NCBI GenBank assembly: GCA_900546345.1
Contig: URCI01000044.1
Span: 1 to 24,692 of the forward strand
Source: an uncultured Prevotella sp.
GTDB taxonomy: Bacteria; Bacteroidota; Bacteroidia; Bacteroidales; Bacteroidaceae
DNA: 24,692 nt
Reading direction: 5' to 3'
The position numbers and the translations under genes are program-made. A model generated the notes under the pieces. The model was given only the letters and a program-made list of their open reading frames with translations, was not told the DNA's origin and did not search any database. This document shows, one piece after another, positions 15,745-23,150 of this stretch. Position 1 is the first letter of the stretch; every line of letters starts with the position of its first letter.

Positions 15745-15776
15745 CAAAAGTAACTAATATTAGTTGTACGAGCAAA
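15745..15776 (-). promoter_or_regulatory. Bacteroidetes-type promoter of the regulator-kinase operon
   Basis: On the minus strand, TTTG (15776-15773), a 20-nt spacer and TACTTTTG (15752-15745) match the consensus. The leader to the ATG at 15713 would be about 25 nt. Confidence 0.75.
15752..15765. promoter_or_regulatory. Palindrome inside the regulator promoter (possible operator)
   Basis: AACTAATATTAGTT is a perfect 14-bp palindrome filling the spacer between the -33 and -7 elements of the regulator promoter. A repressor site here would block the promoter. AT-rich palindromes also arise by chance, so this is tentative. Confidence 0.35.
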
Positions 15777-15843
15777 TTCTATTGGATTTTTTTATTGCTT
15801 ATCCTTTGAACAGATTCCATTCCTCATAACAATTCTCTTCATT

Positions 15844-15866
15844 TGCGGACGGCCACGAGGGCCGCA
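15844..15866. repeat. G/C-rich hairpin element in the divergent region
   Basis: TGCGG (15844-15848) pairs with CCGCA (15862-15866), or alternatively CGGCC (15850-15854) with GGCCG (15860-15864). This G/C-rich block stands out in otherwise AT-rich DNA and resembles dispersed palindromes common in gut bacterial genomes; the family assignment is from memory and not verified. Confidence 0.4.
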
Positions 15867-15920
15867 CCCTGCAATCTGCTTGATGGAGAAGCATACGCCG
15901 TGTCCAATTCTTATACATTC

Positions 15921-15941
15921 ACTGTCCAAATATTGTACAGT
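15921..15941. promoter_or_regulatory. 21-bp dyad, candidate enhancer (UAS) for the sigma-54 regulator
   Basis: ACTGTnCAA (15921-15929), 3 nt, TTGnACAGT (15933-15941) is a near-perfect inverted repeat: 16 of 21 positions lie in matching arms. Its centre is about 88 bp upstream of the predicted sigma-54 transcription start, the usual distance for an NtrC-type enhancer. A weaker pair of the same half-sites (CTGT at 15959-15962, ACAG at 15976-15979) lies nearer the promoter with 2 nt more spacing. Confidence 0.6.
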
Positions 15942-15991
15942 TGAACGAGATGCAATTTCTGTATGTCGTTCACAAACAGTACTTTACATTT

Positions 15992-16010
15992 TTGGCACGG
16001 CTTTGGCACT
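15992..16010 (+). promoter_or_regulatory. Sigma-54 (-24/-12) promoter of the exporter operon
   Basis: TTGGCACG-GCTT-TGGCA contains the essential GG (15994-15995) and GC (16006-16007) exactly 10 nt apart. Against the consensus TGGCACG-N4-TTGCA there is one mismatch (TGGCA for TTGCA). It sits directly upstream of the TolC-family start and opposite a gene for a sigma-54 activator. The transcript would start near 16019, only about 3 nt before the chosen ATG. Confidence 0.8.
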
Positions 16011-16021
16011 GTATTCCGTGT

Positions 16022-17359
16022 ATGAAAACGAAGCATTATATCCCAATGTTAGGCTTGTTGCTAAGCCTGAGTGTCCACGGCCAGGAGACATGGACGCTGG
16101 ACCGCTGCATCGCCTACGCCCGCGAGCACGCCTCCGAGGTGAGACGGCAGACACTGGAACAGGAGCAGAAGCGCGCCGACTACCGCACGTCGCTGCTCGA
16201 CTTCCTGCCCTCTGTGTCGGCGGAGGTCAACGGACAGTACAGTTGGGGCCGCAACATCGATCCGGAGACCAATACCTATAATAATGTCACGACGTTCAAC
16301 AACTACTATGCACTCGGAGCCTCGGTGACGCTCTTCGACGGCGGTGCCACCTGGAACGCCTTCCAGCAGGCCCGGCTCGACAGGGCCTCGGCACAGAGCG
16401 CCATTGACAAAGCCAGCGACGACAAGGCCATGAGTGTAATGGAGAAATATGTCGATGCCGTCTACACCAACCGCACCATCGCCCTCGCCGAGGAGAAACT
16501 GAGCGACTCGAAGGCACTGTTGATGAAGACCCGTCGCATGTTCGACCTTGGCGAGAAGAGTCGGCCCGACGTGGTACAGGTAGAAAGCCAGGTGGCCGAG
16601 GACGAGTACAACCTCCTGCACCAGCGCAACCTCGCCGACAAGGCCATGGCCGACCTGAAGACGGCCATGAACTATCCCACCGACGACACGCTCTTGGTAG
16701 CCGGTCTGCCCGTCGATGTCGCTGCCGCTGCCATGCTGCCCGCCAACCGCCGGGCCTGCGACAGTCTGATGCAGAGTGGCTACTTCCTTGCCGACCGCCC
16801 GGCTGTCGCTGTGGCTGAGGCAGCTGCCGAACGAGCCCGGTTGGCGTGGAAGATACAGCGTGCTGCGCTCCTGCCCAAACTCACGCTGAGCGGCGGCGTG
16901 GCTACCAACTACTACAAGAACCTCACGGCGGGCGGACAGGCTGAGGGCTTCGGCTCACAGTTCCGTAACAACATGGGCGAGTACATCTATATGACGCTCT
17001 CTATCCCTATCTTCAATGCCTCGTCGTGGAACAAGGTCCGCCGGGCCAAGACCGACTGGCAGGAAGCACAGCTCGATGTGGCCAACGCGCGCCGCAAACA
17101 GCACGACGATGCCTTGCAGGCTGTCCTCGACTACCGTGGCTACGCCCGTGAGGTGGAACAGCTGCAGCGCAAGGCGGCTTCCGACTCGCTGGCGCATCAT
17201 CTCTCCAGCCGCAAATACGAGGAAGGCATGCTCGGCGTCTTCGACCTGCACACCACGGCGCAGACGCTCTTGCAAAGCCGCCTGCTCCTGCTGCAAAGCG
17301 AGATGATGCTGGCACTGAAGCAAAGGCTCGTCAACTATTATGTCAACGGAAAATTATAA
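16022..17359 (+). CDS. TolC-family outer-membrane efflux protein
   Basis: The 445-residue protein has a signal peptide (MKTKHYIPMLGLLLSLSVHG) followed by two OEP-type repeats: about residues 25-215 (TWTLDRCIAYAREH, then coiled-coil helices and the strand segment YYALGASVTLFDGG) and about 230-445 (second repeat with YIYMTLSIPIFNAS). Both SVTLFDGG and SIPIFNAS are the conserved outer-membrane strand motifs of this family. It forms the trimeric duct through the outer membrane for the exporter encoded downstream. The frame is open upstream to 15941, but that would run through the sigma-54 promoter, and only the ATG at 16022 begins a proper signal peptide. The next gene starts 6 bp after the stop. 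Confidence 0.93.
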   Translation: MKTKHYIPMLGLLLSLSVHGQETWTLDRCIAYAREHASEVRRQTLEQEQKRADYRTSLLDFLPSVSAEVNGQYSWGRNIDPETNTYNNVTTFNNYYALGASVTLFDGGATWNAFQQARLDRASAQSAIDKASDDKAMSVMEKYVDAVYTNRTIALAEEKLSDSKALLMKTRRMFDLGEKSRPDVVQVESQVAEDEYNLLHQRNLADKAMADLKTAMNYPTDDTLLVAGLPVDVAAAAMLPANRRACDSLMQSGYFLADRPAVAVAEAAAERARLAWKIQRAALLPKLTLSGGVATNYYKNLTAGGQAEGFGSQFRNNMGEYIYMTLSIPIFNASSWNKVRRAKTDWQEAQLDVANARRKQHDDALQAVLDYRGYAREVEQLQRKAASDSLAHHLSSRKYEEGMLGVFDLHTTAQTLLQSRLLLLQSEMMLALKQRLVNYYVNGKL

Positions 17360-17365
17360 AAGACT

Positions 17366-18619
17366 ATGGATATAGAAATCAAACAGAAGAAATACCGTGT
17401 GCCACGGAAGTACTGGCCGTGGATAGGTGGGGGCGTGTTGGTCATTGCCCTGCTGGTATGGCTGGCCTTGGGCAACTTCACCTCAACGCTGCAAGTCGAC
17501 ACGCGAGGGCTGAGCATCGCCACCGTCACCGACGCGCAGTTCGACGACTACGTCAGCCTTGACGGCAATGTGGTGCCCATCCAGGTGGTGCAGATCTCGC
17601 CAGAAGAGGGCGGTGTGGTCGTAGAGAAGGTTGTCGACGAGGGTTCGAAGGTGCACAAGGGCGATGTCATCGTCAGGCTGAGTAACTCCAACCTCGACCT
17701 CGAAATCCTCAACGCCGAGAGCGAGCTCGCCGAGAAGCAGGACATGCTGCGCAACACGCAACTGTCGATGGAGCAGGACCAGCTCAACAACCGTACTGAG
17801 GCCGCACAGTATGCCATGGACGTACAGACCAAGAAACGGGCATTGAGCCATCAGACCGCCTTGCAGCGTGAGCAGCTCAACTCGCGTGAGGACTACCTCA
17901 AGGCCAAGGAAGACTACCAACTGGCCCAGGAGAAGAACCGACTCATCCGTCAGCGGCTCAGCAAGAGCGCGCAGATGCGACGGGCACAGATGGACCAGAT
18001 GAGCGACAACCTCGCCTCCATGCAGCGCAACGTCGAGCTCGTGCGCCAGCGTAAGGCTAAGCTCAATGTGCGATCCACCATCGACGGTGAGGTGGGCGCA
18101 CTCGACGTGGAGCTCGGACAGAGCATCACGCCGGGACAGAAGATTGGTGTCATCAACGACCTGAGCGACTACAAGGTGGAAGCGCAGGTTGATGAGCACT
18201 ATATCGACCGCGTACACGCCGGACTCGCAGCCACGTTCACGCAGAACGGCCGGACCTACCGCTTGGAGGTGCGCAAGGTCTATCCCGAGGTACACGACGG
18301 CCGTTTCAAGATAGACTTCGTCTTCCGTGGGCAGCGGCCGCAGAACATCCGCACGGGTCAGACCTATTACATCGACCTGCAGCTCGGCGAGTCGAAGAAG
18401 GCCATCCTCATCCCCAAGGGCACCTTCTACAGCACTACTGGCGGCTCATGGATCTTCGTGCTCGACGCCTCCGGCCACAAAGCCTACCGCCGCAACATCC
18501 GCATCGGACGGCAGAACCCACAGTACTATGAGGTATTGGAAGGCCTGGAGCCCGGCGAGCGTGTCATCGTCAGCGGCTACGAGAGTTACAAGGGCTATAA
18601 AGAATTAAGGATAAAATAA
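17366..18619 (+). CDS. HlyD/MacA-like periplasmic adaptor of a tripartite ABC exporter
   Basis: The 417-residue protein has a short cytoplasmic N-terminus and one membrane anchor (about residues 18-36). A lipoyl-like half domain (PEEGGVVVEKVVDEGSKVHKG, about 79-99) precedes a long alpha-helical hairpin rich in Glu, Gln and Lys (about 108-225). The returning lipoyl half (STIDGEVGALDVELGQSITPG) and beta-barrel and membrane-proximal domains follow to the end. It bridges the inner-membrane permease and the TolC-like duct. It is coupled to both neighbours by gaps of 6 and 8 bp, so all three are clearly co-transcribed. Confidence 0.93.
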   Translation: MDIEIKQKKYRVPRKYWPWIGGGVLVIALLVWLALGNFTSTLQVDTRGLSIATVTDAQFDDYVSLDGNVVPIQVVQISPEEGGVVVEKVVDEGSKVHKGDVIVRLSNSNLDLEILNAESELAEKQDMLRNTQLSMEQDQLNNRTEAAQYAMDVQTKKRALSHQTALQREQLNSREDYLKAKEDYQLAQEKNRLIRQRLSKSAQMRRAQMDQMSDNLASMQRNVELVRQRKAKLNVRSTIDGEVGALDVELGQSITPGQKIGVINDLSDYKVEAQVDEHYIDRVHAGLAATFTQNGRTYRLEVRKVYPEVHDGRFKIDFVFRGQRPQNIRTGQTYYIDLQLGESKKAILIPKGTFYSTTGGSWIFVLDASGHKAYRRNIRIGRQNPQYYEVLEGLEPGERVIVSGYESYKGYKELRIK

Positions 18620-18627
18620 CAAAGGAT

Positions 18628-21003
18628 ATGAACAATTTCATCAATGCCATCAAGAACCTGCCACGTCGCGGCCAGCACAACCTGGCCAAGATTATCTGCT
18701 TAGGCTTTGGCCTCTCCGTGTCGGCGGTGCTGATCGGCGAAGTCTATTTCGAGCAGACCGTCGAGACGTGGTTCCCCGGGCACGAGCGCACCTATACCAT
18801 CAACGAGGATGTCGTGCAGAACGGGCAGTACAACGAGTGGTCCTCTACCTCGGGAGCCGTTGCGCCGGGCATCAAGGACATGTCGCCACAGGTGGAGGCC
18901 GCCACACGCTACACCTTCATGCTGGGTGATGTCAAGGCGACCATCGACGGCCGACAGTTCACCATCGACGAGATCAAGGCGGCCGACAGCTGCCTCTTCG
19001 ATGTCTTTCCCCGCAAGACCTTACAGGGCAACCTCAAGGAAGGATTGAGCCGACCCTATTACTGCGTGGTGAGCCGTTCCATGGCCGAGCGCATTGGCGG
19101 CAACGTGGTGGGCAAGGCCTTTGACCTCCGCGACTACGACTACAAGCTCATCATCGGGGGCGTCTATGACGACTTCCCCTACAACTCCAACCTGCGCGAT
19201 ATTGATGTTATCGTATCGCTGCCCACTACGTTGAAAGTCTTCGATTGGGACATCGTCCACCACTGGGTGGGCACCGACCGCTTCTCTTCTTTCATTAGAC
19301 TGCGGAAAGGGACGACGATTGCCGACTTGAAGCCCAATGTCCGCAAGATGATTGCTCAGCACAGCGAATATGCCGAGGCTGAGAAAGCCGGGGTGAAGTT
19401 CGACTACTCTTTCACACAGATTACCGAAGACTATACCTCCAACCCGCAGGTGAAGACAATGTGCTGGATCATGTCGCTGCTTGCCATCATCCTCTTGGTC
19501 TCCACTGTGGTCAACTACCTGCTCATCGTCATGGGCAATGTGGTGATGCGCTTCCGCGAGATGGCCGTACGCAAGTGCTTCGGCGGCGGGCGACGCACCA
19601 TCTACGGTATCACCATCAGCGAGTCGCTCGTCCACGTGCTCATCGGCATTCTGTTAGCCTTGGCACTGATGTTCGTCTGCAAGGGAACGATAGAGCAATA
19701 TATCTCCACGCCTATCAGCACGATGCTGCTCAGCCGTGGCTCATGGATACTTGTCCTCATCTGTCTGTTCATCATCTTTGTGGGTGGCTTTGTGCCGGGC
19801 TATATATATAATAAGGTGCCGGTGACAGCAGCTTTCCGTGGTGTGCATGAGGCGCGCCGTCGGTGGAAGCTCATCATGCTGTCGGTGGAGTTTCTCGTGG
19901 TCACCATCATGTTCAGCCTCCTCGCCGTCGTGCAACAACAGTATCACGAGGTCACGCATGAGAACATGGGCTACGACTACAGCCACCTCGCCGTGGTGAC
20001 CGTGGATAAGGCACCCTCCGACCAGAAACGACAGGCCATGGCCTCGTTGCGCTCCCTGCCCTTCATCGAGCAGGTGACGACGGCGTCGACATTACCCATC
20101 GAGGGGGCCAGTGGCAACAACATCTACCTGCCCGGTGACGATACGGAGTATTTCAACATTGCGGACCTGTATGGTGTCGGTGACGGATACCTGAAGCTCA
20201 TGGGCATCAAAGTCGTCGAGGGCCGCAACTTCACCGAGCCTGCCGACAGCAACCTCAGCGAGGTGATGGTCAGCGAGTCGTTTGTCAAGCGCTTCCACAC
20301 CACCACCCACCGCCATGGCAGCGTCGTCGGGCAGCATATCTGTGTCTCCGAGCACACCGACAGTCTGCATCCTTTCTCTACGATATGCGGCGTGTATCAG
20401 GATGTCAGCATCGGCTCATCGCTCAACCGAGAGCTGCGCCCGAGCGTGCTCTTCCATAACTATGATGACGATAGATATATCCTCGCGAAGTTTAGCGACC
20501 TCACCGCTGACAACCTCGACCGGGCCCGCCAGCAGTTGAAACAGCTGTTGCCCGACCGCGATGTGAAGGTGATGCCCTATTCCGACCTTGTCGTTGACCA
20601 GTATCGCAGCACCAATGGTTTCCGCGTCGGCACCCTCGCCACCGGCATCACCGCGTTGGTCATCGCCCTGATGGGTCTCATCGGCTACACCACCGACGAA
20701 GTGAACCGTCGCCGCAAGGAGATAGCCATCCGCAAGGTCAACGGCGCCACGGCACGCGACATCTTCCGCATGCTCGTGACCGACGTGCTGCGGCTCTCGC
20801 TGCCCGCCGTCCTTGTCGGCCTCATCCTGTCCTGGGTTATCGCCGGACAGTGGCTGCAGCTCTTTGCCGACCGCATCACGCTCTCGCCCCTGCTCTTCCT
20901 CGTTGTCGGTGCCGTGGTGCTTATCATCATCGTCGCCATTCTGCTGCTTTCAGCCCGCAAGGTCGTCAACGGCAACCCCGTGCTCTACCTCAAAGACGAG
21001 TAG
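18628..21003 (+). CDS. FtsX/MacB-type ABC exporter permease
   Basis: The 791-residue inner-membrane protein has eight predicted membrane segments (about residues 20-38, 278-300, 332-350, 373-393, 416-436, 668-688, 722-742 and 752-775) and two large extracytoplasmic MacB-type domains (about 40-275 and 440-660). It is therefore a duplicated MacB-like unit in one chain. After TM2 and TM6 stand the family's amphipathic motifs, RFREMAVRKCFGGG and RRRKEIAIRKVNGAT. The mechanism expected for this family is mechanotransmission: ATP hydrolysis in the cytoplasm drives periplasmic movements that push substrate through the adaptor and TolC duct. No ATPase domain is fused; the ATPase is the next gene. The substrate is unknown. 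Confidence 0.92.
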   Translation: MNNFINAIKNLPRRGQHNLAKIICLGFGLSVSAVLIGEVYFEQTVETWFPGHERTYTINEDVVQNGQYNEWSSTSGAVAPGIKDMSPQVEAATRYTFMLGDVKATIDGRQFTIDEIKAADSCLFDVFPRKTLQGNLKEGLSRPYYCVVSRSMAERIGGNVVGKAFDLRDYDYKLIIGGVYDDFPYNSNLRDIDVIVSLPTTLKVFDWDIVHHWVGTDRFSSFIRLRKGTTIADLKPNVRKMIAQHSEYAEAEKAGVKFDYSFTQITEDYTSNPQVKTMCWIMSLLAIILLVSTVVNYLLIVMGNVVMRFREMAVRKCFGGGRRTIYGITISESLVHVLIGILLALALMFVCKGTIEQYISTPISTMLLSRGSWILVLICLFIIFVGGFVPGYIYNKVPVTAAFRGVHEARRRWKLIMLSVEFLVVTIMFSLLAVVQQQYHEVTHENMGYDYSHLAVVTVDKAPSDQKRQAMASLRSLPFIEQVTTASTLPIEGASGNNIYLPGDDTEYFNIADLYGVGDGYLKLMGIKVVEGRNFTEPADSNLSEVMVSESFVKRFHTTTHRHGSVVGQHICVSEHTDSLHPFSTICGVYQDVSIGSSLNRELRPSVLFHNYDDDRYILAKFSDLTADNLDRARQQLKQLLPDRDVKVMPYSDLVVDQYRSTNGFRVGTLATGITALVIALMGLIGYTTDEVNRRRKEIAIRKVNGATARDIFRMLVTDVLRLSLPAVLVGLILSWVIAGQWLQLFADRITLSPLLFLVVGAVVLIIIVAILLLSARKVVNGNPVLYLKDE

Positions 21004-21084
21004 AAGCCTCTCGCTTGGTTCAGTAAGCCTCTGCTTTGCAGTGCCCCTCCCGTTCAGTAAGCCTCTGCTTTGCAGTGGCCCTCC
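21004..21084. repeat. 34-bp direct repeat inside the exporter operon
   Basis: Two 33-bp copies (21018-21050 and 21052-21084) differ at one base and have a period of 34 bp; a decayed partial copy (AGAAGCCTCTCGCTT) starts at about 21002. Each copy contains CTGC-TTT-GCAG, a small hairpin. The repeats occupy most of the 105 bp between the permease stop and the ATPase start. Confidence 0.9.
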
Positions 21085-21108
21085 AAAAAATAATAAGAAA
21101 CAACAGCT

Positions 21109-21777
21109 ATGATAAAAGTACAAGATTTATGCAAGACCTTCCGTACGGAAGAAGTCGAGACCATCGCCCTCGACAAGGTATCGTTTGAAGTAAAGGACGG
21201 CGAGTTTGTCGCCATCATGGGTCCCTCCGGCTGTGGCAAGTCCACGCTCCTCAACATCCTCGGACTCCTCGACAACCCCACCTCTGGCCAGTACTGGCTT
21301 GGCGACAAAGAGGTATCAGGTCTCCACGAGAACGAGCGCACGGCCATCCGCAAAGGCCAGATAGGCTTCGTCTTTCAGAGCTTTAACCTCATCGACGAGC
21401 TCAACGTAGAGGAGAACATCGAGCTGCCGCTCACCTATCTCGGCATGCCGAAGAGCGAGCGCAAGCAGAAGGTGCAGGAGGTGATGAAGCGCATGAACAT
21501 CAGCCATCGTGCCAAGCACTTTCCCCACCAGCTCTCCGGCGGTCAGCAGCAGCGCGTAGCCATCGCCCGCGCTGTGGTCTTCGGTCCCAAGCTCATCCTC
21601 GCCGACGAGCCCACGGGTAACCTCGACTCGAAGAACGGGGCCGAGGTGATGCGACTGCTCACCGAACTCAACCAAGACGGTGCCACCATCGTCATGGTGA
21701 CCCACAACGCCCACGACGCCGAGATGGCCCACCGCATCATCCATCTCTTCGACGGACATATCGTCACGAATCCATAA
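21109..21777 (+). CDS. LolD/MacB-type ABC transporter ATP-binding protein
   Basis: The 222-residue ATPase has Walker A GPSGCGKST (38-46), Q-loop Gln90 (FVFQSFNL), signature LSGGQQQRVAIARA (142-155), Walker B LILADEPTGNLD (162-173) and H-loop His199 (MVTHN). Length and motifs fit the LolD/MacB/FtsE class that pairs with FtsX-type permeases, so it most likely powers the permease encoded just upstream. The 105-bp gap with direct repeats is unusual within an otherwise tight operon. It is the last gene of the operon; a weak hairpin follows. Confidence 0.94.
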   Translation: MIKVQDLCKTFRTEEVETIALDKVSFEVKDGEFVAIMGPSGCGKSTLLNILGLLDNPTSGQYWLGDKEVSGLHENERTAIRKGQIGFVFQSFNLIDELNVEENIELPLTYLGMPKSERKQKVQEVMKRMNISHRAKHFPHQLSGGQQQRVAIARAVVFGPKLILADEPTGNLDSKNGAEVMRLLTELNQDGATIVMVTHNAHDAEMAHRIIHLFDGHIVTNP

Positions 21778-21791
21778 TTACTCTCTCTCAA

Positions 21792-21833
21792 GAGGAGGTT
21801 GTCTCGTGTTGGAGAAGGCCTCCTCGCCTTTAT
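21792..21833 (+). terminator. Possible terminator of the exporter operon
   Basis: GAGGAGG (21792-21798) and CCTCCTC (21819-21825) form a 7-bp stem with a 20-nt loop, followed by GCCTTTATAT. Stem and T-tract are weaker than for the other terminators in the window. Confidence 0.4.
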
Positions 21834-21875
21834 ATATAGTCCTATGTCAGTCTAATTGATCATCCGAGTCAACGA

Positions 21876-21891
21876 TATATATATAATAATG
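21876..21891. repeat. AT leader element, copy 3 (16 nt)
   Basis: TATATATATAATAATG is the reverse complement of 16 of the 17 bases found at 6288-6304. Here it lies just upstream of the -33 box of the symporter promoter rather than in a leader, so it does not support a leader role as directly. Confidence 0.45.
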
Positions 21892-21900
21892 TTTTGACGA

Positions 21901-21932
21901 TTTGCACGAACGAATAATTTGCCGTAACTTTG
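21901..21932 (+). promoter_or_regulatory. Bacteroidetes-type promoter of the symporter-comEC unit
   Basis: TTTG (21901-21904), a 20-nt spacer and TAACTTTG (21925-21932) match the consensus. Its -7 box covers the TTG at 21930, which rules out that codon as the translation start. Confidence 0.8.
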
Positions 21933-21965
21933 CATCAAGAGAGATTTTACGAAAAGATATATCAA

Positions 21966-23141
21966 GTGAAAGCGGTAAAGAAAATCGGTTTGTTGCCAAG
22001 GGTGATCATAGCCATCCTTTTGGGAGTCATGATGGGTTTGTGCCTACCAGCTTCTGTCGTGAGAGTGTTTGTGACTTTTAATAGCCTGTTCAGTCAGTTC
22101 TTGGGATTTATGATTCCCCTCATCATCATTGGCCTCGTCACACCCGCCATCGCAGACATAGGACGGGGCGCAGGCCGACTGCTTGCAGTGACAGTGGTCA
22201 TTGCTTATGCCGACACGGTGCTGGCCGCACTCCTGGCCTATGGGACCGGCTCGTGGCTTTTCCCTTCAATGATTGCTACCACGGGCGGATTGCCACATAT
22301 TGCCAAGAGCATGGAGCTGACACCTTACTTCACGATCTCCGTTCCGCCCATGGTGGATGTGATGAGTGGACTTGTCTTCTCTTTTCTCTTTGGTCTTGGT
22401 ATTGCCTATGGCGACCTTAAGACTTCCAAGCGCTTGTTTGATGATCTGCGCTATGTCGTGGACAAAGTCATCGCCAAGGGCATCATACCTTTTTTGCCCC
22501 TTTACATCTTCGGCGTATTTCTCAACATGACATATAATGGTCAAGCTGGCAAGATCATGTTGGTCTTTGCACAGATCATCCTCGTCATCCTGGTGCTCCA
22601 TGTGCTGATTCTTGTCTATCAATATTGCATTGCGGGTGCCATCGTCCGTCGCAATCCCTTCCGATTGCTGCTGAACATGCTGCCTGCCTACTTGACGGCA
22701 TTAGGTACAAGTTCATCGGCAGCAACCATTCCCGTGACGCTGGCCCGCACACTAAAGAATGGAGTGAGCAATGCCATTGCGGGTTTTGTCATTCCGCTTT
22801 GTGCCACCATTCATCTGAGTGGCAGTGCCATGAAGATCACAGCCTGTGCCCTGACCATCTGCCTGCTTACTGGGCAAGCCCACGACTTTGGTCTCTTCTT
22901 CTATTTTATCTTGATGCTTTCCATCGTCATGGTGGCAGCTCCCGGTGTTCCGGGTGGAGCCATCATGGCAGCTTTGGCTCCTTTGGCAAGCATCCTTGGT
23001 TTTAACGCCAACGCCCAGGCGCTGATGATCGCCTTGTATATTGCGATGGACAGCTTCGGTACAGCCTGCAATGTTACGGGAGATGGCGCAATCGCGCTTG
23101 CCGTGGATAAGATGTTTGGAAAATTTCAGTCTGCTGATTAA
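21966..23141 (+). CDS. Dicarboxylate/amino acid:cation symporter (DAACS family)
   Basis: The 391-residue inner-membrane transporter takes up dicarboxylates or acidic/neutral amino acids with sodium or protons. Family marks are the serine-rich re-entrant loop GTSSSAATIPVT (247-258), the second hairpin around GVPGGAIMAAL, and the substrate/cation motif beginning at Asp362 (DSFGTACNVTGDGA). About eight membrane segments plus two re-entrant hairpins can be traced. There is no ATG before the first membrane segment; the GTG at 21966 is chosen because it follows the promoter by a normal leader and yields a short basic N-terminus (MKAVKKIG). The exact substrate cannot be told. The next gene begins 9 bp after the stop. 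Confidence 0.9.
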   Translation: MKAVKKIGLLPRVIIAILLGVMMGLCLPASVVRVFVTFNSLFSQFLGFMIPLIIIGLVTPAIADIGRGAGRLLAVTVVIAYADTVLAALLAYGTGSWLFPSMIATTGGLPHIAKSMELTPYFTISVPPMVDVMSGLVFSFLFGLGIAYGDLKTSKRLFDDLRYVVDKVIAKGIIPFLPLYIFGVFLNMTYNGQAGKIMLVFAQIILVILVLHVLILVYQYCIAGAIVRRNPFRLLLNMLPAYLTALGTSSSAATIPVTLARTLKNGVSNAIAGFVIPLCATIHLSGSAMKITACALTICLLTGQAHDFGLFFYFILMLSIVMVAAPGVPGGAIMAALAPLASILGFNANAQALMIALYIAMDSFGTACNVTGDGAIALAVDKMFGKFQSAD

Positions 23142-23150
23142 GTAAAGGCG

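Noticed and set aside
15784..15798. A second GG...GC element pointing to the exporter operon
   Set aside because: The spacing is 11 nt rather than 10, the flanks do not fit the -24 consensus, and it lies over 200 bp from the gene.
15986..16000. A primary-sigma -7 box before the TolC gene (TACATTTTTG)
   Set aside because: The TA is two bases too far from TTTG for the TAnnTTTG pattern.
15941..16021. N-terminal extension of the TolC-family gene to 15941
   Set aside because: It would translate through the enhancer half-site and the sigma-54 promoter, and would bury the signal peptide inside the protein.
19801..19816. A further copy of the AT element inside the permease gene (TATATATATAATAAGG)
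   Set aside because: It encodes the Tyr-Ile-Tyr-Asn-Lys segment in frame and differs at the 3' end, so it is probably chance similarity.
21930..21965. TTG at 21930 as start of the symporter
   Set aside because: It lies inside the -7 box of the promoter, so it would not be transcribed.
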